64,000 nucleotides of DNA from NCBI RefSeq assembly GCF_902506455.1, contig NZ_LR733844.1, forward strand, positions 2,427,866-2,491,865, read 5' to 3'. This DNA comes from Sphingomonas sp. 8AM. Lineage in GTDB: Bacteria; Pseudomonadota; Alphaproteobacteria; Sphingomonadales; Sphingomonadaceae. Made by a program: the position numbers and the translations under genes. Under the pieces are notes generated by a model. It was not told the DNA's origin, ran no database searches, and saw nothing but the letters and a program-made list of their open reading frames with translations. Below are positions 1 to 8,286 of this stretch, in pieces; the stretch's first letter is position 1, and the number at the start of each line of letters is the position of its first letter.

Positions 1-516
1 CCGCTGCTGATCGTCGCGATGTGCCGGACCTTGCCCGACTTCCCGATGCTCAACGCGCGTTACGACGACGAGGCGGGCGTGGTGACGCGCGCAGGGCGCG
101 TGCATGTCGGGATGGCGACGCAGACCGATGCCGGGCTGACCGTGCCGGTGATCCGCGACGCGCAGGACCGGAACGTCTGGCAACTCGCGACCGAGATCGC
201 GCGGCTGGCGGGCGCGGCGCGCGCCAGCAAGCTGACGCCGCAGGAACTGGGCGGGGGGACGATCACGGTCACCTCGCTCGGGCCGCTTGGCGGCATCGCC
301 ACGACCCCGGTCATCAACCGGCCGGAGGTGGCAATCATCGGCCCGAACAAGATCGTCGAGCGCCCCGTGTTCCGGGGCGACGACATCGTGCGTGCCAAGC
401 TGATGAACCTGTCGATCAGCTGCGACCATCGCGTCGTCGATGGCTGGGACGCGGCGAGCTATGTGCAGGCGCTCAAGACCTATCTCGAAACGCCGGTGCT
501 GCTGTTCGCGGATTGA
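1..516 (+). CDS. 2-oxoacid dehydrogenase E2 (lipoamide acyltransferase), C-terminal part
   Basis: This is the C-terminal catalytic domain of a dihydrolipoyl acyltransferase; the start lies before the window, and lipoyl and E1/E3-binding domains are not visible. The active-site motif DHRVVDGWDAA is near the C-terminus, and the segment TSLGPLGGIATTPVINRPE is typical of the family. The wording around NRPEVAIIGPNKIVERP is closest to branched-chain 2-oxoacid dehydrogenase E2 (BkdB-like) from memory, but pyruvate or 2-oxoglutarate E2 cannot be excluded without the rest of the complex. It would act in the cytoplasm, moving an acyl group from lipoamide to CoA. Confidence 0.9.
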   Translation, partial: PLLIVAMCRTLPDFPMLNARYDDEAGVVTRAGRVHVGMATQTDAGLTVPVIRDAQDRNVWQLATEIARLAGAARASKLTPQELGGGTITVTSLGPLGGIATTPVINRPEVAIIGPNKIVERPVFRGDDIVRAKLMNLSISCDHRVVDGWDAASYVQALKTYLETPVLLFAD

Positions 517-624
517 TGGCGAAGTGACCTGATCCGCGGATCGGCGTAGCGCTGGCAGAAGCATCAGCGCTTCCGGGTCAGTTGGTCATCGAACCGTCGT
601 ACGGGATGCTCTAGGCAGCCGGCC

Positions 625-1449
625 ATGCATCTCGATCTGATCCAGTCGCTCAGCCTGTGCGGCGACCTTTCCACGCCCAATGACGATCGTGCGGGGAGCG
701 GCGCGCGGCACGCCTGGGTGATCGACGGCGCGACCGATCTGTCGGCGCCGGGACTGCTCGGCGCGCAGGGCGGCGCGGCGTGGCTGGCGGCGACCGCCGC
801 TGCGGCGTTCGCGATGGCGGCAGCGGACGATCTGCGCGGCACCTGCGCGCAGGTCTTCGCGGCGGTCGAGGCGCGCTATGCGGCGGAACGCCAGCGGGAG
901 CCTGAGGGCGCGTGGGAATGGCCGCGGGCGTCGTTCGCGGCGGTGCAATTGGTCGACGACACGCTCGAGGTCGCGTGGGCGGCGGATTGTGCCGTGCTGC
1001 ATGCGTCCGGGCCGACAGTCGCGTGGTGCACGCCCGCACCCGATCGCGCGCGCGAGAGCGCGCAGGCGGCGGCGCTGGGGGCGGGGGTCGGCGCGACCAA
1101 GCTGCGCACCCCGGCGGTGCTGGCGGACCGGCGCGCGGCGCGGTCGCTGCCGGGACAAAGGGTGCTGGGCGTCGACGCCGGGGAGAGCGCGGGAGCGATG
1201 GAGATGGTGCGCATGGCGGTGGAGCCGGGCGACGATCTGCTGCTGATGAGCGACGGAATGGCGGCGCTGGTCGACTCTTACGCCGCTTACGATGCGGCGG
1301 GTCTGGTGGCGGCGATGCGGTCGCGGGGGCTGGCGGCGTTGGGCGGCGAACTCCGCGCCATCGAACGCAGCGACGCCACCTGCACCCGCTACCCGCGCTT
1401 CAAGTCGAGCGACGATGCGACTGCCTTGTGGGTGCGGGTGGGGGGCTGA
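625..1449 (+). CDS. PP2C-like serine/threonine phosphatase domain protein
   Basis: A 274-residue protein with the PP2C layout. An early WVIDGATDL supplies the metal-binding Asp-Gly, and a late DDLLLMSDGMAAL matches the conserved SDG motif. It appears to be a stand-alone catalytic domain with no signal peptide or membrane segment. It follows the E2 gene after about 110 bp, so cotranscription is possible but not shown. Sphingomonads carry similar orphan PP2C proteins of unknown target. The family call rests on motif order; the substrate is unknown. Confidence 0.7.
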   Translation: MHLDLIQSLSLCGDLSTPNDDRAGSGARHAWVIDGATDLSAPGLLGAQGGAAWLAATAAAAFAMAAADDLRGTCAQVFAAVEARYAAERQREPEGAWEWPRASFAAVQLVDDTLEVAWAADCAVLHASGPTVAWCTPAPDRARESAQAAALGAGVGATKLRTPAVLADRRAARSLPGQRVLGVDAGESAGAMEMVRMAVEPGDDLLLMSDGMAALVDSYAAYDAAGLVAAMRSRGLAALGGELRAIERSDATCTRYPRFKSSDDATALWVRVGG

Positions 1450-1450
1450 T

Positions 1451-1528
1451 CGTCATTGCGATCGTGGCGGAGCCATCCGGTGCCGGATCAGGGCGCCCTG
1501 GCTTGCTTCGCTACGCTCGCGATGACGG
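1451..1528. repeat. Intergenic palindromic repeat, family C copy 1
   Basis: An imperfect inverted repeat opening CGTCATTGCGATCG and closing CGCTCGCGATGACGG, with an inner GGATCAGGGCGCCCTGG. The same unit recurs at 6461-6538 and, as a short version, at 20976-21009. It sits between the PP2C gene and priA. No open frame of interest crosses it. Confidence 0.75.
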
Positions 1529-1566
1529 CGGGGCCGGGGGAGCGATCCCCGTTACTTCCCCTGGTT

Positions 1567-1648
1567 CGTCATCCCGGACTTGATCCGCGATCCCGCTTCT
1601 TTCCAACGCCGCAGAAGGAGCGGGGCTCTGGATCAGGTCCGGGGTGAC
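1567..1648. repeat. Intergenic palindromic repeat, family B copy 1
   Basis: Inverted repeat with left arm CGTCATCCCGGACTTGATCC and right arm GGATCAGGTCCGGGGTGAC. Related copies are at 3955-3983 (short), 18260-18335, 32660-32766 and 34643-34726. It lies between convergent genes (PP2C phosphatase and priA) and could act as a bidirectional stop or be a REP-like element. Confidence 0.8.
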
Positions 1649-1701
1649 TCAGAGAGCAGGGGGTCAGACGATCCGTCATGCCTCCTCGGAGGCGACGGGC
1701 C

Positions 1702-3873
1702 CTAAAGGAAGCTATACGGATCGACGTCGACTGCGACGCGCACCTTCGCGGGCCATTCGAGCCCGCCGAGCCAGTCGCGGATCACGTCCTGCACGTCGAG
1801 CGCGCGGCGCGCATGGACCAGCAACCGGAAGCGGCGCCGTCCGCGCAGCATCGCCAGCGGCGCGGGTGCGGGGCCATAGACCTCCATCCCGTCGACGCGC
1901 GGCGCGGCGCGGCCGATCGTGCGCGCGATGTCATGTGCTGCGCCCTGATCCTCGCTCGACACGATGATCGCGGCATAGCGGCCAAACGGTGGCGCGCCGG
2001 CATCCTCGCGCGCTTCGGTCTCGGCGGCGTAGAAGGTCTCGGCGTCGCCGGTGATCAACGCCTGCATCACCTGCGCCTTGGGGCTGTGCGTCTGGATATA
2101 GACATGGCCGGGCTTCGCGCCGCGCCCGGCCCGCCCCGACACTTGTCGGATCTGCTGGAAGGTCCGCTCGGCCGCGCGCAGGTCGCCGCCATCGAGCCCG
2201 AGATCGGCGTCGATCACCCCCACCAGCGTGAGATTGGGGAAGTGATAGCCCTTGGTCACCAATTGCGTGCCGACGACGATGTCGATGTCGCCCGCCTCCA
2301 TCCGCGCGACGAACTCGGCGGCCTTGGCGGGGCTCCAGATCGTATCGGAGGTGACGACAGCGGTGCGCGCCTCCGGGAACAGTGCTGCAACCTCGTCGGC
2401 AATCCGCTCGACGCCCGGGCCGCACGCGACCAACGTATCCTCGTTCTGGCATTCGGGGCATAGCCGCGGCACCGGCTCGATATGCCCGCAATGATGGCAG
2501 GCGAGCCGCCGCGTGAGGCGATGCTCGACCATCCACGCAGTGCAGTTCGGGCATTGGAAGCGATGCCCGCACGTCCGGCACAAGGTCAGCGGGGCGTAGC
2601 CGCGACGGTTGAGGAACAGCAAAGACTGCTCGCGGCGTTCCAGTGCTTCCTCCATCGCCTTCACCAGCCGCGGGCTCATCCAGCGGCCGCGCTCGGGCGG
2701 TTCGGCGATCAGGTCGATTGCCTCGATCGTCGGCATCTGCGCGACGCCAAAGCGACCAGGCAACTTCACCTCGGCGTACTTGCCCAGCGCGACCTGATGC
2801 CGCGTCTCGATCGCCGGGGTAGCGCTGGCGAGGATCACCGGGCATGCCTCGAACAGCCCGCGCATCACCGCGACGTCACGCGCATGATAATGGACGCCGT
2901 CCTCCTGCTTGAAGCTGGTCTCGTGCGCCTCGTCGACGACGATCAGCCCCAGGTTCGCGTAGGGAAGGAACAAGGCCGAGCGTGCGCCGACCGTCACCCG
3001 CGCCTCGCCGCTGGCGATCGCGCGCCACGCGCGGCGGCGCTGCGTGGCGCGCAAGCCGCTGTGCCACGCCACCGGCTCGCAGCCGAAGCGGTCGTGGAAG
3101 CGCTTGAGGAACGGTTCGGTCAGCGCGATTTCGGGGAGCAGTACCAGCACTTGCCTGCCCGAACGGAGCGCGGCGGCGACCGCCTCGAAATAGACTTCGG
3201 TCTTGCCAGACCCGGTCACGCCGTCGAGCAAGGTCGGGCGGAAGGCGGCGGCGGTGACGCCATCGACCAGCGTAGCGGCGGCGGCGCGCTGGTCGTCGGA
3301 CAAAGTCGGCGGTGCGTGATCGGGGTCGGGGACCGGATAGGGGCTGTCGATGTCGACCGGTACGCCTTCAAGCGCGCCGACCTTGACCAGCCCGCGGATC
3401 ACCGCGTCGCTGACGTCGGCGATCGTCGCCAGCTCGCGGGTCAGCCCCTGCCGGTCGCCGATCCGTTCGAGCGCCTGTTCGCGTTGGGCGGTCATACGCT
3501 CCGGGACATGGCCGGTGGCCCGATATTCGACGACGCTGCGCCCGCCTTCCAGCGCGGCGGTCGAGGATAGCGCCATCCGCACCACCGCGGCGGGCGGGGC
3601 GAGATAATAATCGGCGGTCCATTCGATCAGCCGTCGCAGCGGGGCGCGCAGCGGCGGCACGTCGGCGACCGCGAGCAGGTTGCGGAGGCGATTGTCGCCG
3701 ACCTCGGCATCGGAGGGCATCCGCTCCGCCTCCCATGCGACGCCGAGCAATTGGCGCGGGCCGAGCGGCGCGACCACCACCGATCCCGGCTCGACCGTCA
3801 TGCCGTGCGGCACCCGGTAATCGAGCGGGCCAAGGGCGGAGTTCAGGACGATGACGCGCGCGCGGGAGGACAT
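1702..3873 (-). CDS. priA: Primosomal protein N' (replication restart helicase PriA)
   Basis: This 723-residue superfamily 2 DNA helicase reloads the replisome at stalled forks. Visible parts are the N-terminal DNA-binding domain, Walker A in GVTGSGKTE, the DEAH box in VVDEAHE, and a cysteine-rich zinc insertion (CRTCG, CPNC, CHHC, CPEC) inside the helicase core. The length is normal for PriA. The ATG at 3873 is well placed, with the conserved N-terminal ALGPLDYRVP beginning about 12 residues in. It is flanked by family B repeats on both sides, so it is probably its own transcription unit. Confidence 0.97.
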   Translation of the reverse strand: MSSRARVIVLNSALGPLDYRVPHGMTVEPGSVVVAPLGPRQLLGVAWEAERMPSDAEVGDNRLRNLLAVADVPPLRAPLRRLIEWTADYYLAPPAAVVRMALSSTAALEGGRSVVEYRATGHVPERMTAQREQALERIGDRQGLTRELATIADVSDAVIRGLVKVGALEGVPVDIDSPYPVPDPDHAPPTLSDDQRAAAATLVDGVTAAAFRPTLLDGVTGSGKTEVYFEAVAAALRSGRQVLVLLPEIALTEPFLKRFHDRFGCEPVAWHSGLRATQRRRAWRAIASGEARVTVGARSALFLPYANLGLIVVDEAHETSFKQEDGVHYHARDVAVMRGLFEACPVILASATPAIETRHQVALGKYAEVKLPGRFGVAQMPTIEAIDLIAEPPERGRWMSPRLVKAMEEALERREQSLLFLNRRGYAPLTLCRTCGHRFQCPNCTAWMVEHRLTRRLACHHCGHIEPVPRLCPECQNEDTLVACGPGVERIADEVAALFPEARTAVVTSDTIWSPAKAAEFVARMEAGDIDIVVGTQLVTKGYHFPNLTLVGVIDADLGLDGGDLRAAERTFQQIRQVSGRAGRGAKPGHVYIQTHSPKAQVMQALITGDAETFYAAETEAREDAGAPPFGRYAAIIVSSEDQGAAHDIARTIGRAAPRVDGMEVYGPAPAPLAMLRGRRRFRLLVHARRALDVQDVIRDWLGGLEWPAKVRVAVDVDPYSFL

Positions 3874-3954
3874 TGCCGCCCATATGGGGCCGCGGCGAGT
3901 CGGAGGGAAGCGGCGGGACCAGATCGGCCTTCACCGCGCGCCCTGCCTTTTTGC

Positions 3955-3983
3955 CGTCATCCCGGATCACGTCCGGGGTGACG
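3955..3983. repeat. Family B palindrome, short copy
   Basis: CGTCATCCCGGATCACGTCCGGGGTGACG is a compact version of the family B repeat with no spacer between its arms. It lies between priA and the GGDEF gene, just upstream of the priA start. Confidence 0.7.
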
Positions 3984-4032
3984 ATAGATCACCGGATCGA
4001 CAACGACGACGATCCGCAGAAACGCTCCGGCG

Positions 4033-5478
4033 CTACGCGACCCGGCGGATATTGCGCGTGCCGACGCGGGCGCGCTTGGCGGTGTAGAGGATCGTGTCGG
4101 CGCGTCGCGCGAAGTCGCGCAGCGAGTGGCACTCATGGTCGAAGGTGGCGATTCCGACCGAGCCCGCGCTGGTCATCGTGACCCCGCCGACCTCGACCGG
4201 CACGCGCAACGTATCCTCCAGCCGCTCGCGGAGCCCCGCAACGTCACCGGCGAGCGACGGATGCTCGACGATCACCGCAAACTCATCGCCGCCGATCCGT
4301 GCCGCGACGCTGCCCATCAGCCACGGCTCGGACAGGGCGCGACCGGTCAGCCGCAAAACATCGTCGCCCGCGCCGTGCCCGAGCGTGTCGTTGATCGCCT
4401 TGAAACCGTCGAGATCGATCAGCGCGAGGTGAAGCGGCGTGTCACCGAGCCGGGCCCGCTCCATCGCGGCCTGCAACTCGCGATCGAAGGCGGCACGATT
4501 GGCGATGCCGGTCAGTGCGTCGGTATCGGCGGAATGGCGCAATTGCTGTTCGAGCGCATAACGCTGCGTTACGTCCTGGAACACGCCGACCATCGCCACG
4601 ACGCGGCCGTCGACGATCTCGGGATCGGCCATCGCGCGCACCCGTCGTTGCCGCCGGTCGGCGGTGATGAAGTCGGTCTCGATCGAGAAAGGGTGGCCAC
4701 GCCGGATCGCGTCGTCGAGCGACGCCTGCACGAGCGCGCGGCTGTGCTCCGGATAGAAGCGCATCGCATCGCGCAGCCGCGGCTTCTGCCCGATCGGCAG
4801 GCCATAGATGCGGTAGACGTTGTCCGACCAGTCGAGCGTGCCGTCGTCAATCGACAGCCGCCACGATCCGATCTCGGCGATCTGCTCGGCCTGACGGAAG
4901 ATCTGGTCCTGCCGCCCCAGCCGCGTCACCAGTTCCTCGCCGGTGGTGGCGATGTGGATCGCCTTCAGCGCGGTGCGTCGTGCCTCCAGCAGCGCTTCGG
5001 CCAGCGTGGCGAGATGCGCCAGTGCCGCCAGCGCGCGCGGATCGGCGGAGCGCGGGGCGGTGTCGACGACGCACAATGTGCCGACGGCGCGGCGAATACC
5101 GTCGGGATCGGCAACCCGCAGCGGCGCGCCGGCGTAGAACCGGACGCCGGCATCGGTGACGAGCGGGCTGTGACGGAACCGCTCGTCGGACAGCGTGTCA
5201 TCGATCACGGTGAGGCGGTCGTCAATCACGGTGCGGTCGCAAAAAGCCGTGCCGCGATCGAAGGTCATCGCGCCCGGCATGGTGCGCGCCTTGACGAACA
5301 ACCGGTCGTTGTCGACCAGATTGAGCAGCGCCGTCGGGCAACCGAGCAGTTCCGCCGCGAGCGCGACCAGCGCGTCGAACTCGCGTTCCGGCGCGGTGCC
5401 AAGCAGTGCCAGCGCCTGCAGCGCCGCGGCGCGCGCCGCTTCGCCATGGCGATCGTAGCCGGAGGGATCGGTCGTCAT
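4033..5478 (-). CDS. GAF-PAS-GGDEF protein, probable diguanylate cyclase
   Basis: About 481 residues with an N-terminal GAF domain (roughly 30-170), a PAS/PAC sensor (roughly 190-310) and a C-terminal GGDEF domain (roughly 315-475). The intact active-site motif RIGGDEF indicates c-di-GMP synthesis. No RxxD inhibitory site is present just before GGDEF, so product inhibition at the usual I-site is unlikely. There is no EAL or HD-GYP domain and no membrane segment. The ATG at 5478 is preferred; an in-frame GTG three codons upstream (5487) is possible. The gene is divergent from xerC. Confidence 0.9.
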   Translation of the reverse strand: MTTDPSGYDRHGEAARAAALQALALLGTAPEREFDALVALAAELLGCPTALLNLVDNDRLFVKARTMPGAMTFDRGTAFCDRTVIDDRLTVIDDTLSDERFRHSPLVTDAGVRFYAGAPLRVADPDGIRRAVGTLCVVDTAPRSADPRALAALAHLATLAEALLEARRTALKAIHIATTGEELVTRLGRQDQIFRQAEQIAEIGSWRLSIDDGTLDWSDNVYRIYGLPIGQKPRLRDAMRFYPEHSRALVQASLDDAIRRGHPFSIETDFITADRRQRRVRAMADPEIVDGRVVAMVGVFQDVTQRYALEQQLRHSADTDALTGIANRAAFDRELQAAMERARLGDTPLHLALIDLDGFKAINDTLGHGAGDDVLRLTGRALSEPWLMGSVAARIGGDEFAVIVEHPSLAGDVAGLRERLEDTLRVPVEVGGVTMTSAGSVGIATFDHECHSLRDFARRADTILYTAKRARVGTRNIRRVA

Positions 5479-5549
5479 GAGGCTCACTTAGTCGCAACAA
5501 CGTTAATTTTCATTTGCCAACCCCCTTCACGCGCGGGAGATGCGACAGG

Positions 5550-6452
5550 GTGAGCGATTTGTCGGCCCCGTTACCGCTGCCCGTCCTGTGGTCGATCCAT
5601 CTGGCGCGGAATCGTCGCCGTTCGGAGCATACCGTGCGCGCCTATCGCGCGACTGCCGAGCGCTTGTTGCTGTTTTTAAACGAGCATTGGGGCGAGATGG
5701 TCGACCGGGCGGCGTTGTCGCGCGTCACGGCGGGCGACCTGCGTGCCTATCTGACACAGCGGCGCGCGGCCGGATTGTCGAACGCTTCCGCTGCACGCGA
5801 GCTGTCGGCAGTGCGCGGATTTCTCGACTGGGCGGGCGGCGTTGGCGCGGCACCGCGGATGAAGGGGCCGCGCGTCAAGAAGGGCGTGCCGCGCCCGATC
5901 TCGCCCGATGAGGCGGTCGCGCTCGCAACCGACGTGATGGAGGAAAGCGACGAGCCGTGGGTGGCGGCGCGCGACTGGGCGGTGCTGCTGCTGCTGTACG
6001 GCGCGGGGCTGCGGATCGGCGAGGCGCTCGCGCTGACGGGCGCGGTGCTGCCGCTCGGCGAGACGCTGCGCGTCACCGGCAAGCGCGACCGGACGCGGAT
6101 CGTGCCGCTGTTGCCGCCGGTGCGCGCCGCGATCGAGGACTATGCGGCGCGCGTGCCGTGGCCGATGTCGCGCGACGCGCCGCTGTTCCGCGGGGTGCGC
6201 GGCGGTGCGCTGGACGGCGGGATCGTGCGGACGCGGGTGCGCGCGGCGCGCACGCGGCTGGGGTTGTCGGAGCGGACGACGCCGCACGCGTTGCGTCATA
6301 GCTTCGCGACGCATCTGCTCGGGCGCGGCGCGGACCTGCGCGCCTTGCAGGAACTGCTCGGGCACGCGAGCCTGAGTTCGACGCAGGTCTATACCGGGGT
6401 GGATGCGGCGCATCTTCTCGACGTCTATCGTTCGGCGCATCCTCGGGGGTAG
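5550..6452 (+). CDS. xerC: Tyrosine recombinase XerC-like
   Basis: A site-specific tyrosine recombinase of the XerC/XerD size class (about 300 residues) with an N-terminal SAM-like core-binding domain and a C-terminal catalytic domain. The catalytic residues are visible: Arg in GAGLRIGEAL, His and Arg in TPHALRHSFATHL, His in LLGHASL and the nucleophile Tyr in TQVYTGVD. It is expected to resolve chromosome dimers with XerD at dif. GTG at 5550 is chosen because GGGAG lies about 10 bases upstream; an in-frame TTG at 5514 would add 12 residues. No att sites or phage genes are nearby, so a phage integrase is less likely. Confidence 0.88.
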   Translation: MSDLSAPLPLPVLWSIHLARNRRRSEHTVRAYRATAERLLLFLNEHWGEMVDRAALSRVTAGDLRAYLTQRRAAGLSNASAARELSAVRGFLDWAGGVGAAPRMKGPRVKKGVPRPISPDEAVALATDVMEESDEPWVAARDWAVLLLLYGAGLRIGEALALTGAVLPLGETLRVTGKRDRTRIVPLLPPVRAAIEDYAARVPWPMSRDAPLFRGVRGGALDGGIVRTRVRAARTRLGLSERTTPHALRHSFATHLLGRGADLRALQELLGHASLSSTQVYTGVDAAHLLDVYRSAHPRG

Positions 6453-6460
6453 GTTCTCTC

Positions 6461-6538
6461 CGTCATTGCGAGCGTAGCGAAGCAATCCAGGCCCGGATCA
6501 GGACGCCCTGGATTGTCGCGCTTCGCTCGCACTGACGG
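6461..6538. repeat. Intergenic palindromic repeat, family C copy 2
   Basis: Inverted repeat opening CGTCATTGCGAGCGTAGCGA and closing CGCTTCGCTCGCACTGACGG, with the inner pair CAATCCAGG and CCTGGATTG. It fills the space between the convergent xerC and dedA genes and may serve as a terminator for both. Confidence 0.85.
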
Positions 6539-6542
6539 CGGG

Positions 6543-7142
6543 TCAGCCGCGCGGTTTCCACGTCGCCACCCGCCACGCGTACCAGCCGAGCGCGAGCACC
6601 GTCAGCGCGATCCCGACCGGGCCGACATAGCGATCCAGCTCGGCGAAGCGGCTGCCGAGGTAGAAGCCGGCCCCCGCCAGCACGCCGTTCCAGATGATGC
6701 TGCCTGCAAAGGTCATCAGCAGAAAGCGCGGCATCGGCATCGCCGCCATGCCAGCGGGCAGCGAGATCATCGTGCGGAACGTCGGCATGAACCGGAACAC
6801 GAAGATCACCCGGCCGCCGTGATCGTGGAGGAAGCCGCGCACGCGCTCGACGTCGCTCCATTCCATCGTCAGCCAGCGGCCGTGCCGCTCGACGAACGGG
6901 CGGAAGCGCGCATAGCCGATCCAACGCCCGATCGCATACCAGAAGACGTTGCCCGCGGTGGTGCCGGCGGTGCCCCATAGCAGCAAGGGCACGATGTCCA
7001 TCTGCCCGCGCGCGACCGCGATCCCGCCCAGCCCCATGATGACCTCGGACGGAATCGGCGGGACGATATTCTCCAGCGCCATCAGCAGGAAGATGCCGAG
7101 ATAGCCGCCCGCGACGATCCAGTGGATGATGAAGTCGGTCAC
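6543..7142 (-). CDS. DedA family membrane protein
   Basis: A 199-residue integral membrane protein of the DedA/SNARE-associated family. The family signature appears in PPIPSEVIMGLGG and in the later stretch FRFMPTFRTMISLPAGMA, with several hydrophobic helices around them. Known DedA proteins act in the inner membrane, for example in undecaprenyl-phosphate recycling or proton-dependent transport; the specific role here is unknown. The start is a GTG 19 bp after the gshB stop, so the two genes are probably cotranscribed. Confidence 0.9.
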   Translation of the reverse strand: MTDFIIHWIVAGGYLGIFLLMALENIVPPIPSEVIMGLGGIAVARGQMDIVPLLLWGTAGTTAGNVFWYAIGRWIGYARFRPFVERHGRWLTMEWSDVERVRGFLHDHGGRVIFVFRFMPTFRTMISLPAGMAAMPMPRFLLMTFAGSIIWNGVLAGAGFYLGSRFAELDRYVGPVGIALTVLALGWYAWRVATWKPRG

Positions 7143-7161
7143 ACCCGCGCAAACGGCTCCG

Positions 7162-8133
7162 TCAGCGCGCGCGTTCCTTCAGCCGGCGATCGACCGCATC
7201 CCAGATTAGCCCGGCGACATCGGTGCCGTCGAACTTCTCGATCGCGACGATCCCGGTCGGCGAGGTGACGTTGATCTCGGTGAGCCATTCGCCGCCGATC
7301 ACGTCGATCCCTACGAAGATCAGCCCGCGTTTCTTCAGCTCCGGGCCGAGCGCGTCGCAGATCTCGCGCTCGCGCGGGGTCAGTTCGGTCTTCTGCGCCG
7401 AGCCGCCGACCGCGAGGTTCGAGCGGATCTCGCCCTCGCCGGGCAGGCGGTTGATTGCGCCCGCCACCTCGCCGTCGACCAGCACGATGCGCTTGTCGCC
7501 CTTCGCCACGGCGGGGAGGAATGCCTGCACCATATGCGGCTCGCGCCACGTCTGGTTGAACACCTCGATCAGCGCCGACAGGTTCTCCCCCGCAGCGCGG
7601 ACGTGGAAGATCGCCTTGCCGCCGTTGCCGTGCAGCGGCTTGACGACGATCTCGCCATGTTCGGCGAGAAACGCGCGCGCCTCGTCGAGCGAGCGCGTCA
7701 CTAGCGTCGGTGGCATGAAGCGCGCGTAATCGAGCACGAACACCTTCTCGGGCGCGTTGCGGACGCTGACCGGATCGTTGACGATCAGCGTGCGGTCGGC
7801 GATCCGCTCCAGCAGATGCGTGGCGGTGATGTAGCCGAGGTCGAACGGCGGATCCTGCCGCATCAGCACCACATCGGCCTGCTCGCCGAGGTCGAGCGCG
7901 ACCGGATCGCCGAACGCGAAGTGATCGCCCGCCCCCGCTTTTTCCGGCCGCCGCACCGTCACTGGATGGGCCTTCGCCCACACCCGCCCGTCGCGATAGT
8001 TTAGCGCATCGGCGGTGTAGTGGAACAGTCGGTGTCCGCGGGCCTGTGCGGAGAGCATCAGCGCGAACGTACTGTCCCCCGCGATGTTGATCTGGTCGAG
8101 CGGGTCCATCTGAACGGCGACGGTGAGGGGCAT
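7162..8133 (-). CDS. gshB: Glutathione synthetase
   Basis: A 323-residue cytoplasmic ATP-grasp enzyme joining gamma-glutamylcysteine and glycine. Features include the N-terminal VQMDPLDQINIAGDSTFALM, the motif MRQDPPFD, the ATP-grasp segment VVKPLHGNGGKAIF, and the C-terminal NVTSPTGI. Length is typical. The ATG at 8133 is preceded by GGAGGACCC. A divergent glycosyltransferase gene and then yraN lie upstream; in related genomes gshB commonly follows yraN and rsmI directly. Confidence 0.97.
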   Translation of the reverse strand: MPLTVAVQMDPLDQINIAGDSTFALMLSAQARGHRLFHYTADALNYRDGRVWAKAHPVTVRRPEKAGAGDHFAFGDPVALDLGEQADVVLMRQDPPFDLGYITATHLLERIADRTLIVNDPVSVRNAPEKVFVLDYARFMPPTLVTRSLDEARAFLAEHGEIVVKPLHGNGGKAIFHVRAAGENLSALIEVFNQTWREPHMVQAFLPAVAKGDKRIVLVDGEVAGAINRLPGEGEIRSNLAVGGSAQKTELTPREREICDALGPELKKRGLIFVGIDVIGGEWLTEINVTSPTGIVAIEKFDGTDVAGLIWDAVDRRLKERAR

Positions 8134-8286
8134 GGGTCCTCCAGAAACGTTGATCCGTCAACTAGGCGCCGGTGGCGCGCTTGTCAGCAGCGGATGCGCG
8201 GCGGGTCGGCCACAAGCGTCTATAATGAAGCGTTCAACCGCCAGCGCGCTTCGCCGCGACGCATAATTCCTGCGAGGTCTTCCACC

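Noticed and set aside
5550-6452. Phage or island integrase with attachment sites
   Set aside because: The protein looks like XerC, there is no tRNA next to it, no direct repeat was noticed and no phage genes are near.
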